From positions 9,089,578-9,153,577 of the forward strand of contig NC_091014.1 in NCBI RefSeq assembly GCF_041296385.1: a DNA stretch of 64,000 bases, read 5' to 3'. Positions 46,868 through 59,140 of the stretch are shown here, one piece after another (positions within the stretch are counted from its first letter, which is position 1; every line of letters starts with the position of its first letter). Both the position numbers and the translations under genes were made by a program. The notes under the pieces were generated by a model. That model saw only the letters and a list, made by a program, of their open reading frames with translations. It made no database searches and was not told the origin of the DNA. This DNA comes from Aphelocoma coerulescens. Lineage: Eukaryota; Chordata; Aves; Passeriformes; Corvidae.

Positions 46868-49216
46868 TCAGTGGCTGGAGAGCAGCGTCCAGAGGCGGAA
46901 TCGCAGCTGACCGTAAGCTTGCATCGCCTCCGCGTGGGCGGCCGGATCTCGGGCCAGGTGCTCAAAGAGGTTGAGCGGCTCGACCGTTCGCATTGCCGGC
47001 GGCAAGCTGATCTCCGCAGGAAGCCTCTTGTTGCCCAGGACAAAGTGCTCCAGGCGTTTCAACTGCAGGCAGCGGCGCAGGTATGCCATGATGTCCCACA
47101 GCCGCCGCTCAAATTCCCTCCTGCGCCACTTGGACAGCGGTACGGTGGTCAGCACGTGCATGACCACAGTCTTCCAGGTCGAGCTGGAAAAACCTGTGCC
47201 CCTCAGGATGTAGGTGAAGAGCTGCAGGCATTTCAGGTGCAAGCTCTCACACGGCACCTGCCTGGCCACGTGCTGGAAGAATTTTGCCTCTGCCACAGCG
47301 TACGTCTCAGGCCACGCTGTGCTTGCGATGGACTCGGCCTTGGCGGGCCGGCTGCTCACAGAGCTGCTGGAGCCGCCTTTCTGGGCCTCTGTGGGCTGGC
47401 TGACCACAAAGATGTCGGAGTCCCCGTGGCGCACCCCAAACAGCATCTCCACCATCAGGCTCTCCTTGCCTTTGCTCAGCCGGAATTGGCAGGACCGGCT
47501 GCAGGGCTGAAACACCAAGTGCCACGAGTACGACTGAGGCAAATGCAGCCACGAGCATCTCACCAGCTTGTAGAACCAGTGGGAGGTTTTCTCCACGTCC
47601 AGGTAGGAGCCAGTGCAGAGTGTCTCTAGGAGGCTGGGCTTCTGCTTCCGCCGCAGCTCCTTCTGCGAGTGGTGCAGGAAGCACAACAGCTTCTCGCCCA
47701 GCTGCTCCCTCTCGCACGTGCACACCAGCTCCACACGGACGCAGAAGGTCCTTGCTGCCATCTGCCCGGCACTGTTCAGCTCCAGGTGGAAGGCGTGTCC
47801 CGGCGGGGGATTCAGTGGGACCAGCATGCGGTACACCACATCCTGCTCACGGGGACTCCAACCCTCAAAGGCACTGCCCACCCCGATGGCTTCTTGAGGC
47901 ACCGGGTAGAAACTATTGCTCACGCTGTCAGTAAAGACACGCGTGAAGCTCTCCATCAGCTCCGCTGCCACTGAGCGACCTCTCTCCACGTCCTCGACAG
48001 GACACTGTATGCGATCCACTAAAAGGATCCCTCGCTTATTCCCAACGTCCCGGGTGTCTTCTTTCTCTTCAATTCCACCACGGCTGCCTTTGTCCTTGCC
48101 ATCACCACGGCCTTCTTTTTCACTGGCAGCCACATTACCTTGTTCTCCTTCTTTTGCATCTTCATTCTTCTCTCCATTCGCATTCGCATCACCCTGTTTC
48201 TCATCTCTGTTTGCAACATTGGTCTCTTCATTTCCAAGGCGAGTGTTTTTTTCCTCAGATGCAGCAAACCCACTGTGGTCTACTGCATTCCCACCATCAC
48301 TGTTGTCTTCCTGCCCAATCCAATCACTGCTTTGTTGTTCACTGGCATCACTGCTTTCCTTCACCTTCACATCTGCTTTTTCTTCCTTTCCATCTACCTC
48401 GTATACTCCTTCATTTACATCATCCCTGTTGCCTGCCTTCATATGCACATCATTGGCTTTTTCTTCACTTCCATCTCCTTCTTCCTTTCCAGCATCCTTG
48501 TCTGGCTCCACCTTCACATCCTTGTTTTCTCCTTCATTTACTTCATCTAGGTCTTCCACACCTCCAGTAACATTGCCAGGTTCTTCTTCATTTGCTTCAG
48601 CAGTATTGTCTCCTGGCATATTCCCATCACTCCAGCCTTCATCTTTCTTTGCATCATGGCCATCGTCACTTTTAACATCACTTTCTTTCTTCAACTTCAC
48701 ATCTTCATCTTGTTCATTGGCATCATCGTCGTCTCCTTCGTTTGCAGCCACAGGACTGCCTTCTCCTTCATTTCCGCTGCCACTGTCATCTGCCTCCACA
48801 GTCACATCAATGTTTTCTCCGTCTCCCTCAGAATCCAAATTGTCTTCTTCCTCTTCTTTTTCCTTCTCCTCTCCCAAGGTCTTGCAGGAGCTCTGGTCCT
48901 TGCCGCTGCTGTTGGTTTCGCTGGCTTCAGGACTCCTCCTGCAGCTAAACCACAGGCCCAAGAGGAGCAGGAGTCCAGCAAGAGCCCAGAATGGCCACTG
49001 CTGCAGGGCACCAAAGAGCAGGGCTCCCCAGCCCTCGTCCTGCTGCTCCGGGGGCCCTTGCTCCAGCTCCTGCAGCAGCCGAGCCATCTCGCGGTCGAGC
49101 AGCTCCTCCCGCTCCTGCATTCGCCGGTGCGTGGCCTCATCCAGCCCATCCCCAGCTGGCTGGGGGTACTGGATCAGGCTCTGCACGAGCACGAAGAGCA
49201 ATGACAATAAAGCCAT
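46868..49216 (-). CDS. ITPRIPL1-like: ITPRIP-like 1 protein, type B (copy 6, 782 aa)
   Basis: An intact type B copy. The linker appears identical to copy 5 at the protein level. It has the common S in the serine-rich loop where copy 5 has F, and a private Q to K change in the Mab-21-like domain (WFYKLVRC). The final residue is H. The start is the ATG directly behind the CTCTTGCAG acceptor. Its promoter-proximal palindrome is intact and its first-exon variant is the C form found in copies 2 and 3. Confidence 0.87.
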   Translation of the reverse strand: MALLSLLFVLVQSLIQYPQPAGDGLDEATHRRMQEREELLDREMARLLQELEQGPPEQQDEGWGALLFGALQQWPFWALAGLLLLLGLWFSCRRSPEASETNSSGKDQSSCKTLGEEKEKEEEEDNLDSEGDGENIDVTVEADDSGSGNEGEGSPVAANEGDDDDANEQDEDVKLKKESDVKSDDGHDAKKDEGWSDGNMPGDNTAEANEEEPGNVTGGVEDLDEVNEGENKDVKVEPDKDAGKEEGDGSEEKANDVHMKAGNRDDVNEGVYEVDGKEEKADVKVKESSDASEQQSSDWIGQEDNSDGGNAVDHSGFAASEEKNTRLGNEETNVANRDEKQGDANANGEKNEDAKEGEQGNVAASEKEGRGDGKDKGSRGGIEEKEDTRDVGNKRGILLVDRIQCPVEDVERGRSVAAELMESFTRVFTDSVSNSFYPVPQEAIGVGSAFEGWSPREQDVVYRMLVPLNPPPGHAFHLELNSAGQMAARTFCVRVELVCTCEREQLGEKLLCFLHHSQKELRRKQKPSLLETLCTGSYLDVEKTSHWFYKLVRCSWLHLPQSYSWHLVFQPCSRSCQFRLSKGKESLMVEMLFGVRHGDSDIFVVSQPTEAQKGGSSSSVSSRPAKAESIASTAWPETYAVAEAKFFQHVARQVPCESLHLKCLQLFTYILRGTGFSSSTWKTVVMHVLTTVPLSKWRRREFERRLWDIMAYLRRCLQLKRLEHFVLGNKRLPAEISLPPAMRTVEPLNLFEHLARDPAAHAEAMQAYGQLRFRLWTLLSSH

Positions 49217-51498
49217 GGTCTGCAAGAGGACACACAGAAGGGGTTCAGTAGGGCCGGAATGGAGGCAGCCGGTGCGGGGCAGGAGCCACAGGGATGTGGC
49301 AGCAGGAAGGAGAGGGCCCCCGGCAGCTGGCAGGAGGCAAGGCCTGCACCGCTGCCCCAGCGAGCACCGAGCCGGAGCAAGGCGCTCCCGCCAGGGGCTG
49401 GGCCCTGCGTGCAGGGACAGAACACACGCCCCGGCTGCCGGCGCTTCTGCCCCAGCCCTCCCCCAGCCCGGCCTCCCCACCACCTGTGTGCACTCACCGC
49501 TTGCCCAGGCTCTACTGGCGGCAACGGCAACCAACGGGGCCTTTTCTAGCTGCCCCCATTGTGACACGGCCCCTGTGGTGTCACAAGCCCCAGAGCGCAT
49601 CACAGGCCAGCCCCACCCGCCATCCCCAGCCCGGGAACTCATCATGGCCCTGGGCACCCAGAGCCTCAACAGACACAAAGTGCAGACCCATCAGTCGTGA
49701 ACCTGGGAACCCCAGGGCTTCCCTGTACAAAGCAGGCACAAGCACCCTCCCACACAAACCCTTGTCAAATATAAATGTGGGTGACAGGACCCCGATACGC
49801 TCTCTATAAAGGTGCAGGCTTTTACTGATGATTGCAGGCAGATGTTCTTTACTATTAACAATAATATTTATTACTTTGGCCACAGCCTGTCATACAGGCT
49901 AATTTTTAGTTACAGGTTTAGTGAGAAAGCAAGAATTAGAGGCTGCTTGAATGATGCACAGGAAGTTTAAACGTCATCCAATGTTAAGGCCTACCCTTCT
50001 TTTACACCAGCACTGTCCTGCCTCACACATCTTTTGTGAGATAAACCCTTTTGGGAGGGTTTCTCTCCTGAATTTAGGAACACTTTCAAAGATCTGTTTA
50101 TTGTTTGACAAAAGATCACCTACATCCAACTGATGGTTTGCACAGTAGCACAAAAAACCATCCAAACTACTTCTTACGCTAGATGTGGCTGATCAATAGC
50201 CTGGCTGAGAAATGGACAAGCCACTGTAACAAGAAATACAAGTTTGGAAAAGGAAAAAGAAAAGTCCTCAAAACACAGAACTCCTGAAGCTTAGATCACT
50301 CCACTCTAATGTGCTCTCCCTCAATGCCACATAAAGATGTGCTCCTCCTGACACTTGCAGCAACTGGCTTCTCTCTTGCCATTCCAAGAGGAACTCTATT
50401 TTGTATAGGGATGTAGATGTGTCTGCATTTAGACGCCATCCTCAGTACAAACCTCCTCCCTTGCTTTTTTCTGACTGGAGATCCTTGCTACTGGCTACGA
50501 TGGTGCTGTTTATTGGGAAGAGTTTCTCTGATGCTGATCACAGCACAGCACAGCAGGAGCTCCCTTTTTGCTCTCTTGAGCTACTCAAATTCCTCTTGGG
50601 TGATCTCTGAAATACTCTTTATCAGCTGAGGGCTGACAAAACACAGAATATCTGATTAATCACCCTTCTCTTCTCCAGCCATGACACAAGAGCCGGGTGC
50701 ACTCAGAAAACAGTTTTCTGAACCATCCTATATAATAACAATCAATTCCTTATAATTTCTGCCATCTAGATGAGGTCGCCATTGAACAGCTCCATGTCCC
50801 AAGTGGTACCCAGCAGGGAGGGAAGCAGAGGAAGACAGGATCACAGCAGCCACTGATCAGTCATTCACAGGCAGCGCCACAAAGAAAGACGAGAGAGTCA
50901 GGAATTTCACAGGCTACTCTGTTTCAGCAGCCTATGTCACCCTGCTCCTTTTAAATGTCTTCTGATGACAAGCTTCATGTCCAAGCACAGTGCTCTCCTA
51001 ATCCACAGGAGTAACTAAGATGCAGAATGTAAGGAAAAATTTCTTCTGACCTCCAGTCACCTGAGAATCAAGCAGGTAAGAGAAAATCTCCACGCTACTC
51101 TAAGGAAGATGTTTTATCAACTCACCTGTAGCTAAAGCTATTCAGAAAGCCCACACTACCAGACCCAGAGTGGTAAAGAGCCTATTCATTTGCTGACCCT
51201 GGAGAAAAGGCAGCTTTAAACAAACTCTGCCACTCCCACTCTCTCTCCCTAGAACTTCAGGTTGAGATGCCTAGGACCAACTAAAGAAAAAAGCCATTTC
51301 ATTCATGCCCTGCTCAAGCATTTCACACCCTCTTGTCCCTCCCAATCTACCAGCCAGTCAAACACAGAAAAAGCAAGAGACCCGTGGTAGGCTTCCAGTG
51401 GAAATACTGGCAAAATCTTCTTGGACTGCATTATTTGAAGGACCTGAGGTCAACTCACTGACCGTGAATGACTTTTACTGCTCCACTTAGCCTACCAG

Positions 51499-51528
51499 CT
51501 CAGCTCAGCTCAGCTCAGCTCAGCTCAG
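51499..51528. repeat. (CTCAG)6 minisatellite, unit 6
   Basis: Six CTCAG pentamers, the shortest allele in the array. Confidence 0.95.
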
Positions 51529-52192
51529 CAGCCTCCCAGCTACCTTTAGCTGCATAAGCACACGACCTGCAATCAGAAAGGCGTGAATCTTCCTTAGGAA
51601 GGAAACAGTCACGGGGAATGAAGAGTGGAGATTAGTCCACACTCTGAGGAACAGGCAACACCAACCAAACACTCTGGCAATAGCTTGTGTCTAGAAACTC
51701 TCTACCTTCCAATCCACCTCAAGGCTTTGGGACTTGTGCTGACTTGCACAAAGGAACCCACTCCACCCTGCAGCAGTGGGCTCCTTCTTTCCAGCCTGGA
51801 TGGAGGCATGTCCTGTATTTTGCAAGCATGTCCAGGTGTTCAGAATGGAACATGCTGATCATGATTAGCACCTTAAGGCACGCAGCTCTTCCCTTCTCAA
51901 AGAATGCTTTGTGAAATGATAGGCAGTGCTATCCCCACCTTTCCAAACAAATTACCCTCCTTCTATTGCACTTGCCTTCAAAATACTGCCACTTCTTCAT
52001 TTCAGACTATGCTTCCCTCAGAAGGATGCACAAAAGGTTAGAGTAGTTGCAAGCACCCGCACCTGCAATTTTCAACTAACTGCGTCTTCAGAAAGGCTTC
52101 TGACAACAGGCCATTCTCTGGACATGAACACGGCAACGCTGAGTCAAGATAAATGACTTTGCTACATCTTACAGCCCAGATGTCTATGGCCA

Positions 52193-55100
52193 CAGACACA
52201 GCCCTTGATATAAAACGAAAAAAAAATTCAGAAAATGTATTTTTACCAAATGAAAATTAAATCTCTATGGGCTCTCATTCCATTTAAGAGCAGAGTTGTG
52301 TATATCTGAAAAACAGGTTTGTAAAGGAAAGGCTTCCAGACACCACTTTATAAGAATGATAACAGGCACTACTATTTTGAGGGCACAGATAACCGTCCAA
52401 TTAAGGACGGTTTTTTTCGTTGTAGTCACATGCAATTTAAACCAGCTCCTTACTTTCTTTCTCATGTCAGATTCATTGTCAATTTTTCCTTCTAGGAAAA
52501 TGTAAATTACTGTTTTATATTTATGTTTCTCATGAATCTGCAGTTACTTTGTAGCCATTGTTACTCTCAATTTAGATTCCTCAGCCATAGGAAAGATAAA
52601 GGACAGCATGGTCTTGGCTGACCAGAGTGATGTTAAAAATCAAAAAGCATGGATTTTTTTTTTTCTATCCATATCTATTGCTTTTTGGCAAACTCATTTT
52701 ATTGTGATTTGACTCGTACCTATGTATTTTATTGGTCAGCATATTAATACTTTTTTTCTTTGGTTCTGCCAAGAATCCTACTCATTCTAATTCTTAATGA
52801 CAGCACCTTTCATCTTCATTTATATCTTGTATGTTACGCGCCGAAAACAAATGGTCAGTGAAAAATCTTACCTTACCATTCTGTTCTCCCCCCTTTCTCT
52901 CCTCCTCAGCACAACTGAAACAGTTCATTTAGTTCAGTAGTCCTGGAAATAAAGATAAAAATTGTCTTAACAATTCTGATGGCTATCAGTTGTTCAGCAG
53001 ACATTACAAGACTGTCTTATCTCCTAATTACTCAGGAAAGCACAAGTTGCACTTTCAGGGCTTTCCTGAAATGCAGTGAATTTCTATTCTATTTTAGTGG
53101 TAAATCCATCTTTTGATTCTAGAGAAGCATGAAGATGGTAGAAAAGTCTTCCATGGAAACCACTATGCAGCTTCCTGACCAACAGTTTTTGAAGTCTCTG
53201 ATCCTGAAATCTGATTTCATTAAGGGTAAATACAAGCAGCTAAGAGCTGCAATGAAGCCAGTGAAGGTCTCCTTGAGTCTGTACATTGTGATAGATGATG
53301 GTAATGGGAGAGCTAAAATAAAGCGCTTGGAAATCCACAATATAAAATCAGCATATGAAAGGAAAAGACCTGGAAGATTTAAGAGTCTGTAGGAGGAAAA
53401 CCTCATGGCAAGTTTGTTTCATCACTCTCAAAACCTATAGTAAAATTTTAAAAATTGTTCTCATGAGGTGATAGGAAGGTGAAGGTTTAAATGTGTGAAG
53501 AGAAAGGAAGGAGGTGTTAGGGATGGTATGCGTTTGCTGTATTGAGTGATTTGGCTCCTAAGAAGCTGTGTTGAGTGATGAGAAAGGGAGAAGGAAAAAT
53601 GGGGAATTCTATTCTAGCCAATAAAACATTAAGGAGAAGCATTACATGAACAGCTCATTCTCTTGTAGCTTGATTCCTCCCTGCTGAATGTAAGGGCAAG
53701 AAATACTTCAGGGTTTTCAGGAGAGAATGCACTGAAAATTTTTGTTCCAGGAGCTGTTCCATTCTTTTATCAGTGATGTTGTGTGTTGCATGTAAACAGT
53801 TGCCAGGAAAGGTAAAGTGATAAGAAAAGGTTTAATTTACTGATGAAATAATTTCATGGTTAAAGCTTAAAGAAATTCTGGTCTGAGACATTATTTTGAA
53901 CCAATGCCAGCATGTTTCCTTCTTTGTAGTCTGAGAAGAGCCACCTTGTTCCTGTGCTCACATATTTTCAGCTTTTGGGATAGAAACCTGCTCTAACAGG
54001 ATCTAAACCAGCCTCTACTAAACCTGAATATGGTGGGCTTCTGTTCTGCTATTTCTGACCAGTGTTCAGAAATTAGTACTTAGTATTAGTATTTTCTTAT
54101 GAGGAAAAGTTCTTCTCTGAAAGGAGATCTAGAGAACTTCTGGGCCATAGTGGAGATGGGAATGAAACAAGGCTGAAGTACAATAGGGAAAAAGAAGGCA
54201 TTTGCTGTATTCTTTATGCTCAGATCTTTCTGCACAAATATCTGTGCATCCAGAAGAAGTCAAATCAACCATTTGGTCTTGCCTTCTTTTCTTCCTTCTT
54301 ACTTGGATGAAATGTACAACAGTGAGCATGAGGGAGGCCAGGAAGTGGCAGGTGTAATAGTGAGTTGCTGTCATGCTTCCTATCCCTTGCAAAAGTGTGG
54401 CATAATGGTATGTAAAGGCCTCTGTTGAGTTGAGATCTTCAACATGGCTATCTTGCCCTTATGACACTCAAAGTTATGAAGGATGGGTATCCACATAGTC
54501 ACAATGTCCCTTTTTCAGTGATTCTTCCTGCAGAGGTGCGTGGTTAAGCCAGCCTGAACATTTTTCTCAGCATTTACACCCATGAAACACAATAAAAATG
54601 GAGCAGATGCTGCCTTTATCTGTCTTTATGAGATTTGACCTATGATTCTTAAGAGGCGATCCTCACTTTCCAGTCTGCCCCTCTTCCTGAAGGCTTCCTG
54701 CTCAGATTTGATTGATCACTGAATGGTTTTTTTTATTTTATTTTCCCTCTCCCCTCTCTCTCCTCATGTCTGAAATGAAGTAATGAGGGGAAAGAAATGA
54801 ACTGTAAAAGAAGCACAAAAACAGAGATTTGCTGAAGGACTACAGCAAACTCAAGGAGCCTCAGGTAAGAATGGAGTAATTGGACAACAAAATATTTATG
54901 ATTTCAGGACATGATGTGACAAGCATTCGTATGACCTTCAGTTATACATGTTCAAATACTTCTCTGTCTTTGACCACCATTCTTCTGGGACCTCTCTCTG
55001 TACCATTTAGCTCACAGAGAAAGATGCTTTGTTCCTTTAGGCATACAGGGGTTTGTCAGAGATCCTTCAGCCTGTGTTCAGGAGGAGGGGAGGACACACG

Positions 55101-55470
55101 TTTGCAGCCTTTCCTGGTAGCATGGCAGGTCTGTGACTGGCCTCATAGCTGCTCAGTTTCCTCTTCCTCTCATGTGGTTTTTATACCTCTGTGTCCAGTC
55201 CAACTCTCCTCAGCTCACCAATCTTCCTGAACACATGCCCCCTTGGCTCCTTGACTTCCACTGCATTCCAGGAGATGGCCTTTGGTTTTAGAGTTGCTGA
55301 AGATGAATATTTATCTTCTTGCAAAAGTTTTAGGCTACCATAGCACTTCTCCAAAAATATGGACAAGTGAGGGGATTGGGAATAAGACCTAAAGAATACA
55401 TGACCAGTGTGGTACAGGAGATCTTTCCTGTATGTTGTGTATTTCTTAACCAGGAGACATAGAACCTTAG
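52193..55470. other. AT-rich intergenic flank, no gene recognised
   Basis: Single-copy-looking sequence. An 87-codon plus-strand frame at 53129-53392 starts inside otherwise ordinary AT-rich DNA; I recognise no domain and no splice context, so I do not call it a gene. No tRNA or other RNA gene was seen. Confidence 0.6.
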
Positions 55471-56640
55471 TGTAGTGGTTTGGGTCAAAATATCTATTAC
55501 TCACTTATTTTGCTTCTGTGAGATAAGAATTAGAAGAAAGCAAAGCAGGCACAAAACTTAAAAGAATATAAAGAAGTTTATTAACAGACCTAAAAGAAAG
55601 AAAGAAAAAATCAGACTAAACCTTCAGAACACTTTCCTCCCCCCCCCACCTTTCTCCCTTCTCCCACTGACAATGTAAAAAGACAACCCTTGAGATTTTC
55701 AGTTTACCACCTCTATAATAATCTTTCTCAGTTCGAGTCTCTCTTGCTCGTGCTATGGAGACATCTCCACAAGAAGCTCTCTCATGGCTTCAGTATCACA
55801 GCAAGACAGCCGCCCGGGTTGGTTCTCTGCTTGCATGTGGAAGTCCCTTCCCTCGACTTACAGCTTTCCCCACAACTGCTTTCGAGGGTCCAGTCTTGAG
55901 CTACTGGGGTACCATTTTAAGGCTGAGCTGTTCAGAAACAAAGGTTCTCTTCACCTATCTCTGGGATCATCACTTTCATCTCTAGGAATAGAGGCCTGCC
56001 TCCTCCCCTGAGAGCAAGAGTCCTCATCACTTTACAGCTGCTGTCATTTGCTTATTTCAGCACAAGTACTTCTGCTCACAATTACAGTTTGAACGCTCCA
56101 ACCCCCCATGCTTTCATGAAATTACATCGGGTACTCTGATATATCATAGTCTATCACCATAGCTTTACAACAGAATTTCAACTTCTAAGCTCGAAGCATC
56201 TCCTCTTTCTCCTCCCTCAGGGTTTCAGCTCTTCCTTCTTCACTGACTTTGGTGTCTTTATGGTGTTGACTCAGAAGAGGATTGATGTCTGCAGGCTTCA
56301 TCTGTTCTGGAGGAAACTTACAGCACTAAAAGGGTTAATCTCACCCGGGCCTTGCAGCTGGAGTTCACATATCGCTGTTGGTCAGATGATCTTTGCCAGG
56401 CAGTGGGGCAGCGGTCTCAGACGAGCCCTGGCCGCACTAAGGGCTGCCTGCATGGAGCAGGGCTGTGGGGGGCCGCGGATGGAACAGGGCCGCGCCACGG
56501 TTCACCCGGCTGGGCTGAGCAAGGCCTGGCTTGGCCCCGCTAGGCCACCTGCAGGCGCCCCCAACGCTACCTGTCTGAAAGCTGGAAGACAAGAGAGCTT
56601 TCCTGGGCTCTGTTTGTTGTGGATCACAGAGGTGTGTCAG
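55471..56640 (-). mobile_element. Probable endogenous-retrovirus LTR (minus strand)
   Basis: Read on the minus strand, the element ends GACCCAAACCACTACA at 55471, about 105 bases after an AATAAA (55577-55582), the normal layout of the R-U5 end of an LTR. The rest (pyrimidine/purine-rich patches, then GC-rich sequence near 56340-56580 with CCCGGGTGAG on the minus strand) fits a long avian LTR. The other end was not found and is set approximately; no target duplication could be identified. No gag, pol or env remnant is visible next to it. Confidence 0.55.
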
Positions 56641-56725
56641 GCTTCTTAAGTGGCTTAAAAAGTTGCCAATATTCAAACTAGCCAGTTGATAGGTTCTGTC
56701 AGGTCATAGAGGTACCTGTAAGCAC

Positions 56726-57426
56726 TGTTGGGGAAGATGAAACAGGAAAGCCTTATAAATCTGATTGCCTGACAAAAGATTTTGGGAATATGAAAACCAT
56801 AAGCGACATGGAAATGAAGGCCACCTTTGAGATACCAAGTCTTAGTTACTGAACAACTGGAAAACAATGGTATGGCCGACTGAAGGTAATCCCCTCTTGA
56901 TTGAACAATACCCTCTGCTTGCAGACAGGTCCAAGGGTCAGAGCAGACCCTACTAGCTCAGCAGAAGGGGTCCAAGGAGTAACTTTTAGGAGTTAAAAGG
57001 TAACACTCTATGGTAATGTAATAACTCTTATAGGCTGTATGTAAATGCTATAGGATTTGTATCTTGTACTAGATTGGCTAGTGAGAATTAGAATATTCAG
57101 TACAGAAGATGATTTATTGTATTGTAACGGGGACTTCAGTCTCTTTTTCTTACTCTCTCTCTCACCCTCTTTTTACTTACTCTCGCCCTCTCTCTCTCTC
57201 TCTTTTACTTACTCACTCCGCTCTCACCTTGGGCCTGCTCCGAGCTGCAGCTGGCAGCTCCAAGCAGTGCCCCTGTACCCACGCCCTTTGCAATAAACCG
57301 CGTGTTCCAAGATCTGACTTCAGAGATCTCTCGTCTCCGTCCATCCCGAACATCCAACCCACCCAAGCTCCTACAAGCACCTCCTTGCAAGAGAACCACT
57401 TCCATGGTTGATGGAGACCTCTAACA
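56726..57426 (+). mobile_element. Probable endogenous-retrovirus LTR (plus strand)
   Basis: It starts TGTTGGGGAAGATGAAACAG and ends near CCTCTAACA, so the ends are TGTT...AACA. An AATAAA at 57292-57297 sits about 130 bases before the 3' end, after a TC-rich stretch and the GC-rich AGCTGCAGCTGGCAGC region, as expected for U3-R-U5. The start resembles passerine ERV LTRs I remember. The 3' boundary is approximate and the flanks show no clear target duplication. No internal retroviral genes are adjacent, so it is probably solo or fragmentary. Confidence 0.6.
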
Positions 57427-59140
57427 AAAAACCCAAACTACACTGAACTATGACACTCTTCCTCTTTCTGAACCCTCTGTTTAGGCTGAAGGAAATCTCT
57501 CTAAAACATAGGGTTGCACCCAGTGTGAGAGTCTCAAACCTCTGTGACTAATGAAGATGCAGGGGATGGGAATTCCTTTCTAATCACAAAGTGAAATCCA
57601 CAGCTGCTTTTAAAAAAGCATTCTTTGAGCTAGGCTGATTAGTGCTGCTCTATTGTTCAGAAATGTCTGAGAAGCAGACTGTATCTAGAATATTTTAAAG
57701 TGTGTTACTCTTTTAAACTGTATGGAGTATCCAAAATGTGTTTTGTATATGTGTAATTACATATAACACCAAATATGAGATGCATCATGTGAGTATCTCT
57801 ACACTGGGTCAGTCACATAGGACATTAATTTTCTTAATGTTTCTTTTTTTCTGAAGAAGATTTTATTTTACATACCTTTATAGAGCCTGTAAGTATTAGG
57901 TATAATATTTCTTTTTTTTTTAATTATATTTACAGACATCTCCTGACATACATACATCATGTCACATAAATCAAATTTGAATACACATCTAAAAACAAGT
58001 TTTGTCCAGATGTAGCTAATATGGTGTAATTATGACAATTCTTCAGTGTCTCCAGGAAGGAGAAACCTCCACCATTTATTCAAAACTACAGAATTTAATT
58101 CCTTTTTCTGAGCACCACATGCCATTAGTAAACTTAAAATATCCACTGGAAGTGCCTACCTCTGGGCTATATTGCTGTGTCCCTGTGCTGTCTCTGAACA
58201 TTGAAAGTGAGCTGGAGTCCTTTTAAGGTTTATACAGAGTACAGCTGTAAAGACTTTAAATCAATGAAATTTGCAGCCACTTGAGCAAACTGCATCCCTT
58301 CTTTCAGTGGAAGAGAAAAGAGAGCCGAATGTTGTCTTGATTAGAAGAACATGAATAGGGAAGATCTGTGGGAAGTCAATAGTAGCTGTTGTCTCCTTTC
58401 CTGTGACTGAAATACCCTTAAAAGTGGTCTATTTGTATCAGATAAAACACAAAGTGTTACAGTCCTGCAGCAAAACAGAAGACACCCTGTGAACAACACT
58501 TACTTCTGCACCAACACCATGTATTGTTTCAACCTTTGGCACAGGGAGGCTCCTCTCCCATCCAGGACAACCTAGAATTTTTCATGCACACAGAAAGCAA
58601 GGTCTCTTCTTCCTTTGGATATCTTGCCAAAAGTCTTCTGTTGCATCACCTTTTCCCATTGCAGAATCCTCATAGTGGAGTTGAGTGCAGTATGGAATTC
58701 ACTCTGCCTCACATGCCAGCCATTGTACTTGCTTTTTTTTTTTAAACTTCTTTTTTCATACTCATCTTTCTGTGGCTTTGACTCTGACATAAATATTTAT
58801 AGGCTTTTGGATTTCTTTTTGCTGTAAGCAATTGTTTTTAATCAGTATAAGCTCCTGGGAAGTCATCGGTCCAGAAACCAAAATGTACTTTTTCCCTATG
58901 TATGATAGCAAAAGAGGAACATAGGAATCTGTTCCCACTTCTCAACTAGGAGTCATTTCCTTTGCTCTCTGTACTAATGCTTCTCAGACTGAGGCCAAGA
59001 AAGCTGTTTAAATTTTATATCTGCACTGTTGACCCCCATATGATAAGTGAATATGGACAGAGATGTTCTATGTTTTATCCTAGTGAACAGGGGATAAAGA
59101 AGAAACTAGTCACTATTATCAGAGTAGCCAGACTTTAAAA
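57427..59140. other. AT-rich intergenic DNA, no gene recognised
   Basis: Only short AT-rich open frames and poly-T or poly-A stretches are present. Nothing resembling an exon, RNA gene or further transposon was recognised. Confidence 0.6.

Larger units (their letters stand above)
45712..52192. repeat. Tandem unit 6, truncated, without LTR
   Basis: The left part and gene are type B, but the sequence upstream of the gene (about 49770-50170) is type A as in units 1-3, not the type B block of units 4 and 5. The solo LTR is absent. Similarity to unit 5 stops at TATGGCCA (52192), about 1.3 kb before a full unit would end, so the relic frame is missing. A distinct stretch at about 50873-50988 also differs from the other units. 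Confidence 0.92.

Noticed and set aside
3369..52192. CRISPR or other prokaryotic repeat system
   Set aside because: The repeats are 8-kb gene-bearing units with introns, LTRs and a nearby CR1, all vertebrate features; there are no short spaced direct repeats or cas genes.
53129..53392. 87-codon plus-strand frame in the right flank
   Set aside because: It is isolated, not recognised as any family, and has no visible splice or promoter context. Its length is within chance for 12 kb of flank.
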